From positions 1-28,086 of the forward strand of contig JAGBCZ010000011.1 of the NCBI GenBank assembly GCA_017937735.1: 28,086 nucleotides of DNA. Direction: 5' to 3'. The stretch comes from Alphaproteobacteria bacterium (GTDB lineage Bacteria > Pseudomonadota > Alphaproteobacteria > Rs-D84). Both the position numbers and the translations under genes were made by a program. Each line of letters begins with the position of its first letter. Position 1 is the stretch's first letter. The notes beneath the pieces are model-generated. The model saw nothing but the letters and a program-made list of their open reading frames with translations, was not told the DNA's origin and searched no databases. Below are positions 18,291 to 27,894 of this stretch, one piece after another.

Positions 18291-20536
18291 AGAATATGTC
18301 TTTTATTATTTGCATCCGGCGCAGACACAATACCATCTGCCTCCATCCGTTCCATAAATCCTGCGGCCTTGTTATATCCAATTTGCAGTCTGCGTTGGAT
18401 ATATGAAATCGTTGGTTTTTTATCACGAATTACACATTCTTTGGCACGTGCATACAGGTCACCATCTTTATCACCTGTACCACCACCAAAACCACCAGAT
18501 ATATCAGATGCGCCACCATCTGCGGCATCGGTTACGCCGTCTGCATATTCCGGTTCACCCTGGGAACGCAAGAAGTCACCAATTCGTTTCAATTCTTTAT
18601 CATCGATAAATGCACCATGGATACGAACAGGGACACGTCCCGCCTCGCTGAACAACATATCACCCATTGCCAACAGTTGTTCTGCGCCACCTTCGCCAAG
18701 GCATGTTACACTGTCAATGCGGCTGCGTGCTTGGAACGATATACGTGTTGGGAAATTCGCCTTGATAACCCCAGTAATTGTTGTTGCATCTGGACGCTGG
18801 GTCGCCATAACAAGGTGAATACCAGCCGCACGTGCCTTTTGCGCAATACGTTGAACACACGCTTCTACATCTTTGCGTGCCAAACTCATCAAGTCTGCAA
18901 CCTCGTCAATAATGATGACCATATATGGCATATCAGACAAATCAACTTCTTGTGTTTCGAACAGTAATTCACCCGTTTCTTCATCTGTTCCAACAGCAAC
19001 CTGCTTGGTAATTTTTTCACCGCTTTCACGTTTCTGTGCTGCAATTTCATTGTAACTTTCAATGTTACGTGCGTTTAAGACCTGTAATTGTTTGTATCTT
19101 TCTTCCATTTCACGCACCGCCCATTTCAGCGCATTAACCGCTGGTTCTGGTTCCAACTTTACAATTGGCGTAATCAAGTGTGGAATATCATCCCAGAATC
19201 CAAAATCAACACCCTTTGGGTCAATGATAATCAGTTTACATTTATCTGGGGTAAAGTGATACACAATAGACGTTATGATTGATTGGACAAATACAGATTT
19301 ACCAGACCCTGTACGTCCTGCGACCAACATGTGCGGCATTTTTGCCAAATCAAAATACATTGGATTACCGCCAATATCGACCCCCAACGCCAACGGAATT
19401 TTATATTTTGATTCAACAAACAATTCGTCTTCCATCAAACCACGATAACGCACAGTCTGACGTTTCAGGTTCACCATTTCAACACCAATCAACTGTGTCT
19501 TTGGAATATGTGCGATACGAATACTTTCCGTTGCCATCGCACGTGTCATATCTGTCACAGTCTTGTTAACATCCGCCATACGTGTACCTTCGTCTGGCAT
19601 AAATTCATATAATGTTACAATTGGCCCAGGTTTAATTCCAACAACCTTGCCATGAACACCGTATTGCGCAAATTTCACTTCCATACTGCGTGCAATTTGT
19701 TTTAGTTCTGGGGTTACAGAATACTTGCTGAAATTAGACTTTTCCAAGAACCTGGTATCTGGCAATTCGTATGCAGCCGCACTGCGCACACGTGATTTTA
19801 CAGCCGCCACCGCAGTTGCTGCTTTTTTTGCGCTGCGCTTTTTTGGTGTTACGGCTTTTTCATCTGATGTGTCTTCTTCTTCAACCTCTTCTTCTTGGTC
19901 TTCTTCATCTGCTGATTCTGTATCTTCTTGTGGCACATATTTCGTCAGATGGAACGCAGATGCCAACCATAACAACCAACGTTTCAGTAACTTTGCCCCC
20001 CAACGGACATGCGCCCATTGAACGTGTAACAATACACCACCCATAATACAAAACGCAATAACACATAAAACACCAACCAACACTGCCCCAACGCCACCAA
20101 TCAGATGAACAACATCCGCCGCCGCCACAGCGCCAAACACCCCCCCATACGTAGATCGTGGCGCAATCAAACCAAATCCAATCGCACCAATACACAATGC
20201 AATAAAGCCACGTAACAAATTATATTCTGGGGGAATATCATCTTCGATATTTAATATCTGCATAACGCCCCAACGTGCCAAACATAGAAACAAAAATAAC
20301 CCCGGAATAACACCAACTGCATACCGAACCATCCCAACAAGATATCCCATAACTGACTGGCTGCCAAATGTACTGGCCACACCAAAACCATCCAAATATG
20401 GATTATACATTAACATTGCAAACACAGCCCACAGCGCAACAGCAAGCACACATGCGCCCAATATACGTTGTGTTAAACTTTTCAATGCACCAGATACCCG
20501 TTCTGGTAAAAAATTAGACTTTCTCTTCCCTGTCAT
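18287..20536 (-). CDS. ftsK: DNA translocase FtsK
   Basis: FtsK anchors at the septum and pumps DNA to resolve and segregate chromosome termini at division. The 749-residue protein has N-terminal membrane helices (about 20-195), an acidic linker (about 205-240, rich in Glu/Asp), the motor domain with Walker A (VAGRTGSGKSVF, about 404-415) and Walker B (MVIIIDEVADLMS, about 543), and a C-terminal winged-helix gamma domain (DLYARAKECVIRDKKPTISY, then LQIGYNKAAGFMERME). It is near the size of other alphaproteobacterial FtsK, with a short linker. The ATG is 9 nt from an extended -10 and has no ribosome site. The 3' end abuts the palindromic repeats. Confident. Confidence 0.96.
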   Translation of the reverse strand: MTGKRKSNFLPERVSGALKSLTQRILGACVLAVALWAVFAMLMYNPYLDGFGVASTFGSQSVMGYLVGMVRYAVGVIPGLFLFLCLARWGVMQILNIEDDIPPEYNLLRGFIALCIGAIGFGLIAPRSTYGGVFGAVAAADVVHLIGGVGAVLVGVLCVIAFCIMGGVLLHVQWAHVRWGAKLLKRWLLWLASAFHLTKYVPQEDTESADEEDQEEEVEEEDTSDEKAVTPKKRSAKKAATAVAAVKSRVRSAAAYELPDTRFLEKSNFSKYSVTPELKQIARSMEVKFAQYGVHGKVVGIKPGPIVTLYEFMPDEGTRMADVNKTVTDMTRAMATESIRIAHIPKTQLIGVEMVNLKRQTVRYRGLMEDELFVESKYKIPLALGVDIGGNPMYFDLAKMPHMLVAGRTGSGKSVFVQSIITSIVYHFTPDKCKLIIIDPKGVDFGFWDDIPHLITPIVKLEPEPAVNALKWAVREMEERYKQLQVLNARNIESYNEIAAQKRESGEKITKQVAVGTDEETGELLFETQEVDLSDMPYMVIIIDEVADLMSLARKDVEACVQRIAQKARAAGIHLVMATQRPDATTITGVIKANFPTRISFQARSRIDSVTCLGEGGAEQLLAMGDMLFSEAGRVPVRIHGAFIDDKELKRIGDFLRSQGEPEYADGVTDAADGGASDISGGFGGGTGDKDGDLYARAKECVIRDKKPTISYIQRRLQIGYNKAAGFMERMEADGIVSAPDANNKRHIL

Positions 20537-20545
20537 AACGCACGT

Positions 20546-20554
20546 ATTTTATCA
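20546..20554 (-). promoter_or_regulatory. Extended -10 promoter for ftsK with almost no leader
   Basis: TGATAAAAT on the minus strand (-10 hexamer at 20551-20546) predicts a start about 2-3 nt before the ATG at 20536. No good -35 box is visible, as the region is occupied by the upstream terminator. Confidence 0.55.
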
Positions 20555-20562
20555 TAAAAAAC

Positions 20563-20595
20563 ACAAAAAAAACAGACGATTTTTACATCGTCTGT
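20563..20595 (-). terminator. Rho-independent terminator after the PAP2 gene
   Basis: A perfect 9-bp stem (ACAGACGAT / ATCGTCTGT) is followed on the minus strand by a run of eight T at 20571-20564. It ends the transcription unit that includes the PAP2 gene and lies immediately before the ftsK promoter. Confidence 0.88.
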
Positions 20596-20600
20596 GTTTA

Positions 20601-21257
20601 TTATTTTGATTTCTTTAACATATACCATTTTACAACATCTGCCACAACCATACCAATAAATGCCCCAAAAATAACATCTGACGGCCAGTGCGCCCCAATC
20701 GCAACACGTGACAGACCAATCAATATTGCCAATGTCCATGTAACCGACTTGTACTTTGGCGCCAACATCCCAATCATTACCAAGCCTGCAAAACTGATTG
20801 CGGTATGTCCAGATGGCATTGAATTAAACGCCCAATCCAGTGACGGCGGGAAAAATCCTGTCATATCCAGCGCTTCAAAGAATATAGGTCTGGCACGTCC
20901 AATAAACGTCTTTAAAATTTTTACGATAATGCCAGCTGATAAAACGCTATACAAGATTAAAAATGCATGACTAGATTTTGTTTTTTCAAAACAGTCACGA
21001 ATACTGTGAATATCGCCATCTGACGTTATAAATTTTTTTACACACAATACTGCGGCTGCGATAAAAGATACAAGCAACCAAATTTTGCCAGAAAACACGA
21101 CATCAAAAAACGCACATAACCGACAATTAAATTGACGCATAAAAACAAACAGCGGTTCATCAAACCAAAAAATCCCCAATATAACCAATACAAAAGTGAC
21201 CAATGCAGCCACACCCATTTTTTTCCATTTAATTTGGTTACAATTTGTTAAAAACAC
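20601..21257 (-). CDS. PAP2-family membrane phosphatase
   Basis: The 218-residue polytopic protein carries all three PAP2 motifs: K116-x6-R123-P124 (KTFIGRARP), P148-S-G-H151 (SMPSGHTA) and S183-R-x5-H190-x3-D194 (SRVAIGAHWPSD). Such enzymes remove phosphate from lipid substrates on the periplasmic face, for example undecaprenyl pyrophosphate, phosphatidic acid or lipid A. The sequence does not decide which. The start is a GTG at 21257, supported by AAGGGGG 6 nt upstream. It lies 22 nt after the S41-like gene, in the same direction as secDF, and is followed by a strong terminator. Confidence 0.9.
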   Translation of the reverse strand: MFLTNCNQIKWKKMGVAALVTFVLVILGIFWFDEPLFVFMRQFNCRLCAFFDVVFSGKIWLLVSFIAAAVLCVKKFITSDGDIHSIRDCFEKTKSSHAFLILYSVLSAGIIVKILKTFIGRARPIFFEALDMTGFFPPSLDWAFNSMPSGHTAISFAGLVMIGMLAPKYKSVTWTLAILIGLSRVAIGAHWPSDVIFGAFIGMVVADVVKWYMLKKSK

Positions 21258-21279
21258 GACACACCCCCTTGTACAGAAA

Positions 21280-22785
21280 TTATAAATCTATCAATCTGTT
21301 ATAAATTTTCATATCCGTTAAAATCTTTACAGACACCGCCATTGACAATGCATCTTCATCCACGCCACTGGCGATTGTTGGACATCCTTGGCGAATATCT
21401 TTTACATTAACATTTTTTTCCTTGTTAAAATCACGTCCGTTAAAGTCACCATTGATAACATTTAAAAAGAACGCATTTTGTTGCTGACTGGAACGAATAT
21501 TAGACAAACAAACAATTGGAAATACGCCACGTCCATCAATAACACTGCCCTGGCCTGATTTGACAGATTTATTCAACAGTTCCAACGCACCACCATTATC
21601 TAAATCAATAACAGTTGCGATTCTGGCATTACCCGCAGTTGGCGTTCCAACCAATACACCACGCTTTATTTCATAAAATGCGTATGCAACTGCCTCGGCT
21701 GTGCCACGTGTTTGATCAGACATTAAAACGACAACTGGCGCTTCTGAAACAGGTGAAGTGTTTGGAACAACCTCTACCTCATCCATAGCCGTTTCAACAA
21801 TACGCATAACAGGAACATCGCCAACAAATAACCCTGCTAATTTTGCAGCCGCCCTTTCATCATCACCAGTGGACGTGCGCAAATCTAAAATAACACCATT
21901 AACATCAGAATATGTATGCAGCGCATTTTTTATAATATCAACTGCACCATCAGATATCTTATGAACAACAATTTCTAATATTCCGCCATCATCAGCATTG
22001 GACCGATGTACAATATCCGCATCTGCAACAACAACAGTCGCACGGCGCAACACAACATCTTTACTGCCAGATGGGGACAATATTTTGATTTTAGATGTAC
22101 CAGAATTAAATCCACTTAACACAGATGCCAATTCTGAATCAGACATATTTCTGACCAATTTACCATTTATCTGAACAATCAAATCACCAGAACTAATTCC
22201 TGCTGTATCTGCGGGTGCATCTTTGAACACACCATCAACACGGAAATTACCACGTTCATCGCGCGTTCCTTCCATACCGACACTGGTTAATAATCTGCCA
22301 TCTTCTGTAATTTGTGCAGATTTAGAAAAAATATATCTGCCATTTTCATCCAATCCACGCATTATTGCATCAACAACATACTGATATGTTTCATTTTCTG
22401 TCAGTGACTTTAAATGCGCATCATTTGCACGCATTTTTAAAATCAATGCAGTTGTAATTTCACCAAATGCATTCCAATCATTTTTTTCTGGCCGTGGATA
22501 ATTTGCAATAATTTTATCATCCCAAACCAATACTACACGTTCATCTGTTGCAGCAATATGTGCATAAGGATTTAAATTTTCCAGACTTTCAATTGCAACA
22601 TTCAGATTTTTTCCACCCCACTTTACACTGTTTAATTTTTCATAAACATCCGCAAAGTTTTCAGACATTTCAAATACAGGCAGCCCATCTTGAATTTTTT
22701 CATCTGGGAAAAACATGCTGCTTGCAAAGCACGGTGTCATACCAACAGCAAATGCCAATACAGTAAATAATTTTAGTATTCTCAT
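21280..22785 (-). CDS. S41 (CtpA-like) protease homologue with catalytic residues lost
   Basis: The 501-residue exported protein has a signal peptide (MRILKLFTVLAFAVGMTPCF, cleavage near CFA-SS), a PDZ domain (about 165-248, with DAPADTAGISSGDLIVQING) and an S41-like domain (about 260-430, with GVILDLR and RGVLVGTPTAG). In active CtpA/Prc the catalytic Ser lies three residues before the Glu of the SASE motif, and the catalytic Lys 25 residues after the Ser. Here those positions are G361 (RGTAEA) and N386 (PTAGNA), so both catalytic residues are gone. It is probably a periplasmic binding or scaffolding pseudoprotease. The ATG at 22785 has GGGGGG upstream and gives a proper signal peptide; an in-phase start at 22833 would overlap secF. 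Confidence 0.86.
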   Translation of the reverse strand: MRILKLFTVLAFAVGMTPCFASSMFFPDEKIQDGLPVFEMSENFADVYEKLNSVKWGGKNLNVAIESLENLNPYAHIAATDERVVLVWDDKIIANYPRPEKNDWNAFGEITTALILKMRANDAHLKSLTENETYQYVVDAIMRGLDENGRYIFSKSAQITEDGRLLTSVGMEGTRDERGNFRVDGVFKDAPADTAGISSGDLIVQINGKLVRNMSDSELASVLSGFNSGTSKIKILSPSGSKDVVLRRATVVVADADIVHRSNADDGGILEIVVHKISDGAVDIIKNALHTYSDVNGVILDLRTSTGDDERAAAKLAGLFVGDVPVMRIVETAMDEVEVVPNTSPVSEAPVVVLMSDQTRGTAEAVAYAFYEIKRGVLVGTPTAGNARIATVIDLDNGGALELLNKSVKSGQGSVIDGRGVFPIVCLSNIRSSQQQNAFFLNVINGDFNGRDFNKEKNVNVKDIRQGCPTIASGVDEDALSMAVSVKILTDMKIYNRLIDL

Positions 22786-22816
22786 ATTACACCCCCCATT
22801 GGTATGACATATATTT

Positions 22817-23680
22817 TTAATTATCTGTATCACGCAAATTAAAGTTATACAGAATCATATTAGATATAAAGATACTTGTGAACGTACCCATAATGACCGA
22901 GAATCCCATCGCAATTGCAAATTCACGTAACATTACCCCACCAAACAAATACAATCCAACCATCGCCAACATTGTTGAAACACTGGTTAACATTGTACGT
23001 CTGAACATTTCACCAACAGACAAATCAATCAAATCAGCCATTGGCATTTTGTGATACTTTTTTACATTTTCATCAATTCGGTCATAGTTTACAACCTTGT
23101 CGTTAATTGAATAACCAATACCAGTCAATATAATTGCAATTGCAGTCTGATTAAATTCCAATCCTGTAATTGAATAAAAACCAAACATCAATACAAAGTC
23201 CAAAAACAATGAACAAAATGCACCAACTGCATATCCACCTTTGTATCGAATCCAGACATAAATTGCCATCATGATAAATGCAAACAATATCGCCAAGATA
23301 CCACCACGAATTAATTCGCCACCAATTTTTGGTCCAACAATTTGCACTTGTGAATATTCAACATTATTACCCAAAATATTTTTTATTTCAGATACACGTT
23401 CATTTTGTTGTGCATCCGTCGCCCCCTTGGGTAATCCCAAACGAATTAAAATAGATTTTCCATCAACCTGTTGTAATTCCGGACTGAATTCAGATAACGC
23501 TGCACGCATTTTATCAATTGTATACGACTGTTCTATTGGTGTTACTTCCATTGAAATACCACCAGAAAAGTCAATACCATAATTCAGCCCACGAAATAAC
23601 AACGACAACACAGACAGCAACACCAACGCCGCAGATACGATGTATGCAATCTTACGATATTTCATTATATGCAATTTCAT
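22817..23680 (-). CDS. secF: Protein translocase subunit SecF
   Basis: SecF works with SecD to use proton motive force for pulling proteins through SecYEG. The 287-residue protein has the first helix, the SecD/F motif LNYGIDFSGGISMEV (residues about 32-46), a periplasmic domain and five further helices including TAIAIILTGIGYSINDKVVN followed by YDRIDENVKK and FRRTMLTSVSTML. Its order and spacing (yajC-secD-secF) are classical. The ATG at 23680 lies 16 nt after the secD stop with a GGGGG ribosome-site-like run. An alternative ATG at 23665 has no site. Confidence 0.96.
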   Translation of the reverse strand: MKLHIMKYRKIAYIVSAALVLLSVLSLLFRGLNYGIDFSGGISMEVTPIEQSYTIDKMRAALSEFSPELQQVDGKSILIRLGLPKGATDAQQNERVSEIKNILGNNVEYSQVQIVGPKIGGELIRGGILAILFAFIMMAIYVWIRYKGGYAVGAFCSLFLDFVLMFGFYSITGLEFNQTAIAIILTGIGYSINDKVVNYDRIDENVKKYHKMPMADLIDLSVGEMFRRTMLTSVSTMLAMVGLYLFGGVMLREFAIAMGFSVIMGTFTSIFISNMILYNFNLRDTDN

Positions 23681-23696
23681 ATTTATACCCCCACAC

Positions 23697-25250
23697 TTAT
23701 TTTACATAACCAATTTTTCTATTTTTACCGTTCATATACCAGTCTATCATTACCTTGGACAAGCATACGCATGTAAACAATGTTGTCAAGATACCAATTG
23801 ACAGCGTAACAGCAAAACCACGAATTGGACCAGCCCCAAATTGGAACAAAACCAATGCACAAATCAGTGTTGTTAAATTCCCGTCCAAAACTGTTTTCAT
23901 CGCACGGTCAAAACCGATATTTACTGCACGTAAACTTGGGGTACCTGCCCTGATTTCATCCCTGATACGTTCAAATGGCAATACGTTTGCATCAACTGCC
24001 ATACCCAACGTCAGAACGATACCTGCGATACCAGGCAATGTCAGCGTTGCACCAAACAGCGCAGTCAATCCAACAATCATACCCAAGTTCACCATCAATG
24101 CAATTCCTGCAATCACACCAAATGCGCGATAAACAAAGAACAAGAATATAAAGATGAATAATACACCAGCAATTGCGCCCACCTTACCTGCGGCAATTGT
24201 GTCTGCCCCCAATCCCGCACCAACAACACGTTCTTCGATAACCTGCAACGGCGCTGGCAACGCACCAGAACGCAACAACACAGCCAAATCTTTGGCACCT
24301 TGCAATGTAAATCCACCAGAAATCTGCCCACGTCCACCAGGGATAGGTTCGCGGATAACAGGCGCAGACAAAACCTTGCCGTCCAATACAATTGCAAATC
24401 TTTCATTAACATGTTCTGTTGTTAATTTTGCGAATCTGCGTGCCCCAGACGCATCAAATACAGTTGACACAACCGGCATATTATTCTGGTCAAATTCTGC
24501 CTGTGAATCTTTCAATGATTCACCAGAAACTTCGACACGGGAATACACAGGAATCAATTGTCCACCCATATCCATATATGGCAAAAATTCAGTACCATTT
24601 GGTGCACGACCAGATGCAATCTGTTCATTTGATACATTTTCATTAACCAGATGGAACGTCATTTTTGCAGTCTGACCAATCAGGTTCTTGATATGTTCAG
24701 GATTATCAACACCCGGCAATTGAACCAAGATATATTTTCCACCCTGACTTTGTATTGATGGCTCTTTGGTACCCAATGCATCAATACGGCGGCGCACGAT
24801 TTCAACACTGCGTGCCAACGCATCTTTTATCATTTCTTGCCGTTGCATTTCTGAATAAGACAAAGAAATTGTTTTTCCATCAGACGTCATATCAACAGTA
24901 TTACCAAACGCAGCCTTTAAGCGCCCTTTGGCATCAGAAACCTGATTTTCTTCACGAACAACAAATGACACAACACCATCATGATTGCGCAGATTAGAAA
25001 AACGAATAACACCTTTTTTTCTATCAATTAAATTAGTACGTGTTTCTTCATACAACTGTTGCGTTTTTTCAGCAAACATTGTATTTGTATCAACTTCTAA
25101 TAACAGTTGCGCACCACCCTTTAAATCAAGTCCAAGCGACACAGGACCAATCCAAGATGGAAAATATGGTGCCAATTTTGGCGACATTGTTGGAACAGCC
25201 AACAACACACAAAATACAGCAACAAAAACTATCGCCAATTTTTTAAACAT
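23697..25250 (-). CDS. secD: Protein translocase subunit SecD
   Basis: The 517-residue protein has the SecD plan: one N-terminal helix, the motif VSLGLDLKGGAQLLLEVDTN (about 38-57), a large periplasmic domain (P1 head and base, including RRRIDALGTKEPSIQSQG), and five C-terminal helices with GMAVDANVLPFERIRDEIRA and MKTVLDGNLTTLICALVLF. It forms SecDF with the next gene product and drives late steps of export. Spacing is 16 nt from yajC and 16 nt to secF. The ATG at 25250 has AAGGG upstream. Confident. Confidence 0.97.
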   Translation of the reverse strand: MFKKLAIVFVAVFCVLLAVPTMSPKLAPYFPSWIGPVSLGLDLKGGAQLLLEVDTNTMFAEKTQQLYEETRTNLIDRKKGVIRFSNLRNHDGVVSFVVREENQVSDAKGRLKAAFGNTVDMTSDGKTISLSYSEMQRQEMIKDALARSVEIVRRRIDALGTKEPSIQSQGGKYILVQLPGVDNPEHIKNLIGQTAKMTFHLVNENVSNEQIASGRAPNGTEFLPYMDMGGQLIPVYSRVEVSGESLKDSQAEFDQNNMPVVSTVFDASGARRFAKLTTEHVNERFAIVLDGKVLSAPVIREPIPGGRGQISGGFTLQGAKDLAVLLRSGALPAPLQVIEERVVGAGLGADTIAAGKVGAIAGVLFIFIFLFFVYRAFGVIAGIALMVNLGMIVGLTALFGATLTLPGIAGIVLTLGMAVDANVLPFERIRDEIRAGTPSLRAVNIGFDRAMKTVLDGNLTTLICALVLFQFGAGPIRGFAVTLSIGILTTLFTCVCLSKVMIDWYMNGKNRKIGYVK

Positions 25251-25266
25251 AATCAGACCCTTTTAC

Positions 25267-25581
25267 CTATTGTTCAACACCCGCCACTGCGTTTTTTGCA
25301 ACCTCAATCACAACGCCTTTGGCAACTTCTAAATCGATTGTTTTTTCATTAACTTTTTTAATTGTGCCATATATACCAGCCGCAATCACACGATTGCCAA
25401 CCTGTAATGAATCCAGCATTTTTTGATATTCTGCCATACGTTTTTTATTTGGGCGAACCATTAAAAAATAGATAATCCCAAAAACGACCATGCAATACAA
25501 AACCATACCCCAAAAACCATTTTGTGGGGCTGCTGCACCAGTTTGCACAACTGTATCAACAACTTCTGCTGTTTGTTCCAT
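25267..25581 (-). CDS. yajC: SecDF accessory subunit YajC
   Basis: The 104-residue protein has an N-terminal tail, one transmembrane helix (about 23-42, FWGMVLYCMVVFGIIYFLMV), the RPNKKRMAEYQKMLDSLQVG signature and the KOW-like GNRVIAAGIYGTIKKV segment typical of YajC. It associates with SecDF in the inner membrane. It leads the secDF unit, with AAGGAG 7 nt before the ATG and its own promoter between mutL and this gene. Confidence 0.96.
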   Translation of the reverse strand: MEQTAEVVDTVVQTGAAAPQNGFWGMVLYCMVVFGIIYFLMVRPNKKRMAEYQKMLDSLQVGNRVIAAGIYGTIKKVNEKTIDLEVAKGVVIEVAKNAVAGVEQ

Positions 25582-25608
25582 ATATTTTCTCCTTGATTTA
25601 ATACAGGC

Positions 25609-25637
25609 ACATTAGTAAAAAAAGCCCGATTTGTAAA
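25609..25637 (-). promoter_or_regulatory. Promoter for yajC-secD-secF
   Basis: On the minus strand TTTACA (25637-25632), a 17-nt spacer and TAATGT (25614-25609) lie in the 72-nt gap between mutL and yajC. The spacer holds a run of seven T. Confidence 0.5.
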
Positions 25638-25653
25638 GCAAAAATACAAGAAA

Positions 25654-27393
25654 TTACAATCTTTCAAACCAACTATCAATTTCTGTTATTGGAATAAATT
25701 TATACACAGGCCGTCCATGGTTACATTGCCCTGCCCGTTCTGTCCGTTCAATATCACGCAACAACGCATCCATTTGAGAAAAATCCAATTTTTGCCCAGC
25801 ACGTACAGAATGGTGACAGGCCCAGTTTGCCAACTTTAAATGTAATTTTTCCTTTAACTGTGACGAATGTCCATTTACACGAACTTCATCCGCAATACTG
25901 TGCAAAACATCTGTCCAATTCATATCCCAATCCGCAGGCTTTTCAAATATTGCAACCGCCACATCACCAAACGCATCAACATGCAATCCAGACTGTTTTA
26001 ATTCATCTGCAATCGTCATAATTGCCACAACATCTTCTTCACGCAAATTAACAACAATCGGTGTCAATAGCGGTTGAGTTTTTATTTTATTACTACGCAA
26101 TTTTTCATATGTTATACGTTCATGTGCAGCATGCTGGTCAACAATAACCATATTTTCGTCTTTTTGTGCGATAATATATTTATTTGCAATTTGCCCCACG
26201 ACACGCCCCAACGGCATATCAACAAAAACATTTTCTATTGGCGTTTCACTATGCCTTGGCACATTGGCAACAGACGTGGGCGCAGCATACGGATTTTGCA
26301 TAACAGGCTTTATTTCATCACGCACACAGAAAGAACGTGGTTTTATACCAAAATCAAATCGTGAATTATTATCAACTGATTTCATTGATTGTGCTGGAAT
26401 AATTTGCTGACCAGCGTTAATCATTGTTTGTGACAACCTGTCACGTAATGTTTTAATTATAAACGAACGCACATGTGTTGGTTCCAAGAAATGCACTTCG
26501 GTCTTGGCGGGTGACACATTAACATCCACAGCATTTGTTGGCAACCATAAATACAGCGCACACAATGGAAATTCACGTGCATGCATAACATCCATATATG
26601 CCGCACGCAATGCACCAACCAAAACCTTGTCTTTAACCGGGCGACCATTAACAAACAAGAACTGATCAACAGATGATGCACGGCGCAATGTTGCTTCTGA
26701 TATATATCCTGTTAATTTCATCCCAGATGTTGATGCAGACGTTGCATCTATTTCCAACATGCGCCCGACCACATCTTCGCCCATCACAGCAGATATACGT
26801 GATAATAAATCCTGATTTTTTGGAAACACCCATTTGTCATTTAGAACAAAACCAACATCTGTACGCGCCATCGCCAATTTTTTTACAACATCCAGTACAG
26901 ACATCAATTCTGCCCTGTCCCCACGCAAGAACTTTAATCGTGCAGGTGTTTTTGCAAACAAATTTCTGACACGCATACGTGTCCCGTTTTCCCATTCAGA
27001 CGGTTTTATTTCACCAGTATTACAGTCAATCTGCCAACCATTTGTATCGCTGCCATTATTTGTATCAATTGTCATATCAGACACAGATGCGATTGACGGT
27101 AACGCTTCGCCACGAAATCCCATAAAGTTTATATTCAACAAATCATCATCAGGCAATTTTGATGTCGCATGTCTTGTAATTGCACGTGCTAAATCGTCAC
27201 GTGACATACCCGATCCATTATCAATAACACTTATCATTGTGCGGCCGCCATCAATCACATCTACCACAATCTGATCTGCGCCTGCATCCAGCGCATTTTC
27301 AACCAACTCTTTGACCACACTGGCAGGATTTTCAACAACTTCGCCGGCTGCGATTTGGTTAACCAAAAAATCAGGCAACACACGAACAGTCAT
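25654..27393 (-). CDS. mutL: DNA mismatch repair protein MutL, endonuclease type
   Basis: MutL links MutS mismatch recognition to strand removal. The 579-residue protein has the GHKL ATPase motifs ENALDAG (32-38), DNGSGM (58-63), GFRGEALPSIASVS (92-105) and KTPARLKFL (148-156). A short Pro/Asn-containing linker (about 330-395) precedes the C-terminal dimerisation domain. That domain carries the nicking motif DQHA-x2-E-x4-E (419-430), with WACHHSVRAG and CNHGRP completing the metal site, so this should be a nicking MutL as in bacteria without MutH. GGAAGGG precedes the ATG by 5 nt. It lies 30 nt after greA. Confident. Confidence 0.96.
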   Translation of the reverse strand: MTVRVLPDFLVNQIAAGEVVENPASVVKELVENALDAGADQIVVDVIDGGRTMISVIDNGSGMSRDDLARAITRHATSKLPDDDLLNINFMGFRGEALPSIASVSDMTIDTNNGSDTNGWQIDCNTGEIKPSEWENGTRMRVRNLFAKTPARLKFLRGDRAELMSVLDVVKKLAMARTDVGFVLNDKWVFPKNQDLLSRISAVMGEDVVGRMLEIDATSASTSGMKLTGYISEATLRRASSVDQFLFVNGRPVKDKVLVGALRAAYMDVMHAREFPLCALYLWLPTNAVDVNVSPAKTEVHFLEPTHVRSFIIKTLRDRLSQTMINAGQQIIPAQSMKSVDNNSRFDFGIKPRSFCVRDEIKPVMQNPYAAPTSVANVPRHSETPIENVFVDMPLGRVVGQIANKYIIAQKDENMVIVDQHAAHERITYEKLRSNKIKTQPLLTPIVVNLREEDVVAIMTIADELKQSGLHVDAFGDVAVAIFEKPADWDMNWTDVLHSIADEVRVNGHSSQLKEKLHLKLANWACHHSVRAGQKLDFSQMDALLRDIERTERAGQCNHGRPVYKFIPITEIDSWFERL

Positions 27394-27423
27394 AAAAACC
27401 CTTCCTTTTTTTATATTTATAAA

Positions 27424-27894
27424 TCAGTCTTTAAATTTAACTTCCAATATTTCGTATTCTTTTTCGCCACCTGGCAATTTAACAATACACGTGTCACCAA
27501 CGCATCGCCCAATCATAGCACGTCCAACAGGTGACGTACACGAAATAACAGTACGACCATCCGATTCGATATCAGACAAAATTCTGCACTGCATTTTATT
27601 ACCATCTTCGTCTTCGGCCACAACACGTGCGCCAAAAACAACCCTGTCACCTGTTAAAGAATCAACATCGATAACAGATGCATTTTCAATAATTCCTTCA
27701 ATAAATCTAATACGAGAATCAATCTGACGTTGTTTTTCTTTGGCAGCACTATAATCTGCATTTTCAGACAAATCGCCCAAAGAACGCGCCCACTGTACAG
27801 TTTTTAATATTTCTGGTCTTTGATTTTCCTTTAAGTCTTTTAATTCCTTAATCAGGTTATCAAACCCCACACGTGAAATTGGTTTTTTTTCCAT
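27424..27894 (-). CDS. greA: Transcription elongation factor GreA
   Basis: GreA rescues backtracked RNA polymerase by stimulating transcript cleavage. The 156-residue protein has the coiled-coil N-terminal domain with LGDLSENADYSAAKEKQRQI, where the tip acidic residues lie, and the C-terminal globular domain (VFGARVVAEDEDGNKMQCRI, and ISCTSPVGRAMIGRCVGDTC). The ATG at 27894 has AGGAT upstream and begins EKKPISRVGFDNLIKELKDL, the normal GreA start. The reading frame continues upstream without a stop to the right edge of the window. A good promoter at 27925-27952 makes a separate greA start more likely. mutL follows. Confidence 0.96.
   Translation of the reverse strand: MEKKPISRVGFDNLIKELKDLKENQRPEILKTVQWARSLGDLSENADYSAAKEKQRQIDSRIRFIEGIIENASVIDVDSLTGDRVVFGARVVAEDEDGNKMQCRILSDIESDGRTVISCTSPVGRAMIGRCVGDTCIVKLPGGEKEYEILEVKFKD

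Noticed and set aside
24154..24675. 173-codon plus-strand frame opposite secD
   Set aside because: It is a shadow of a highly conserved gene, with Asn/Thr/Pro-biased composition and no initiation signal.
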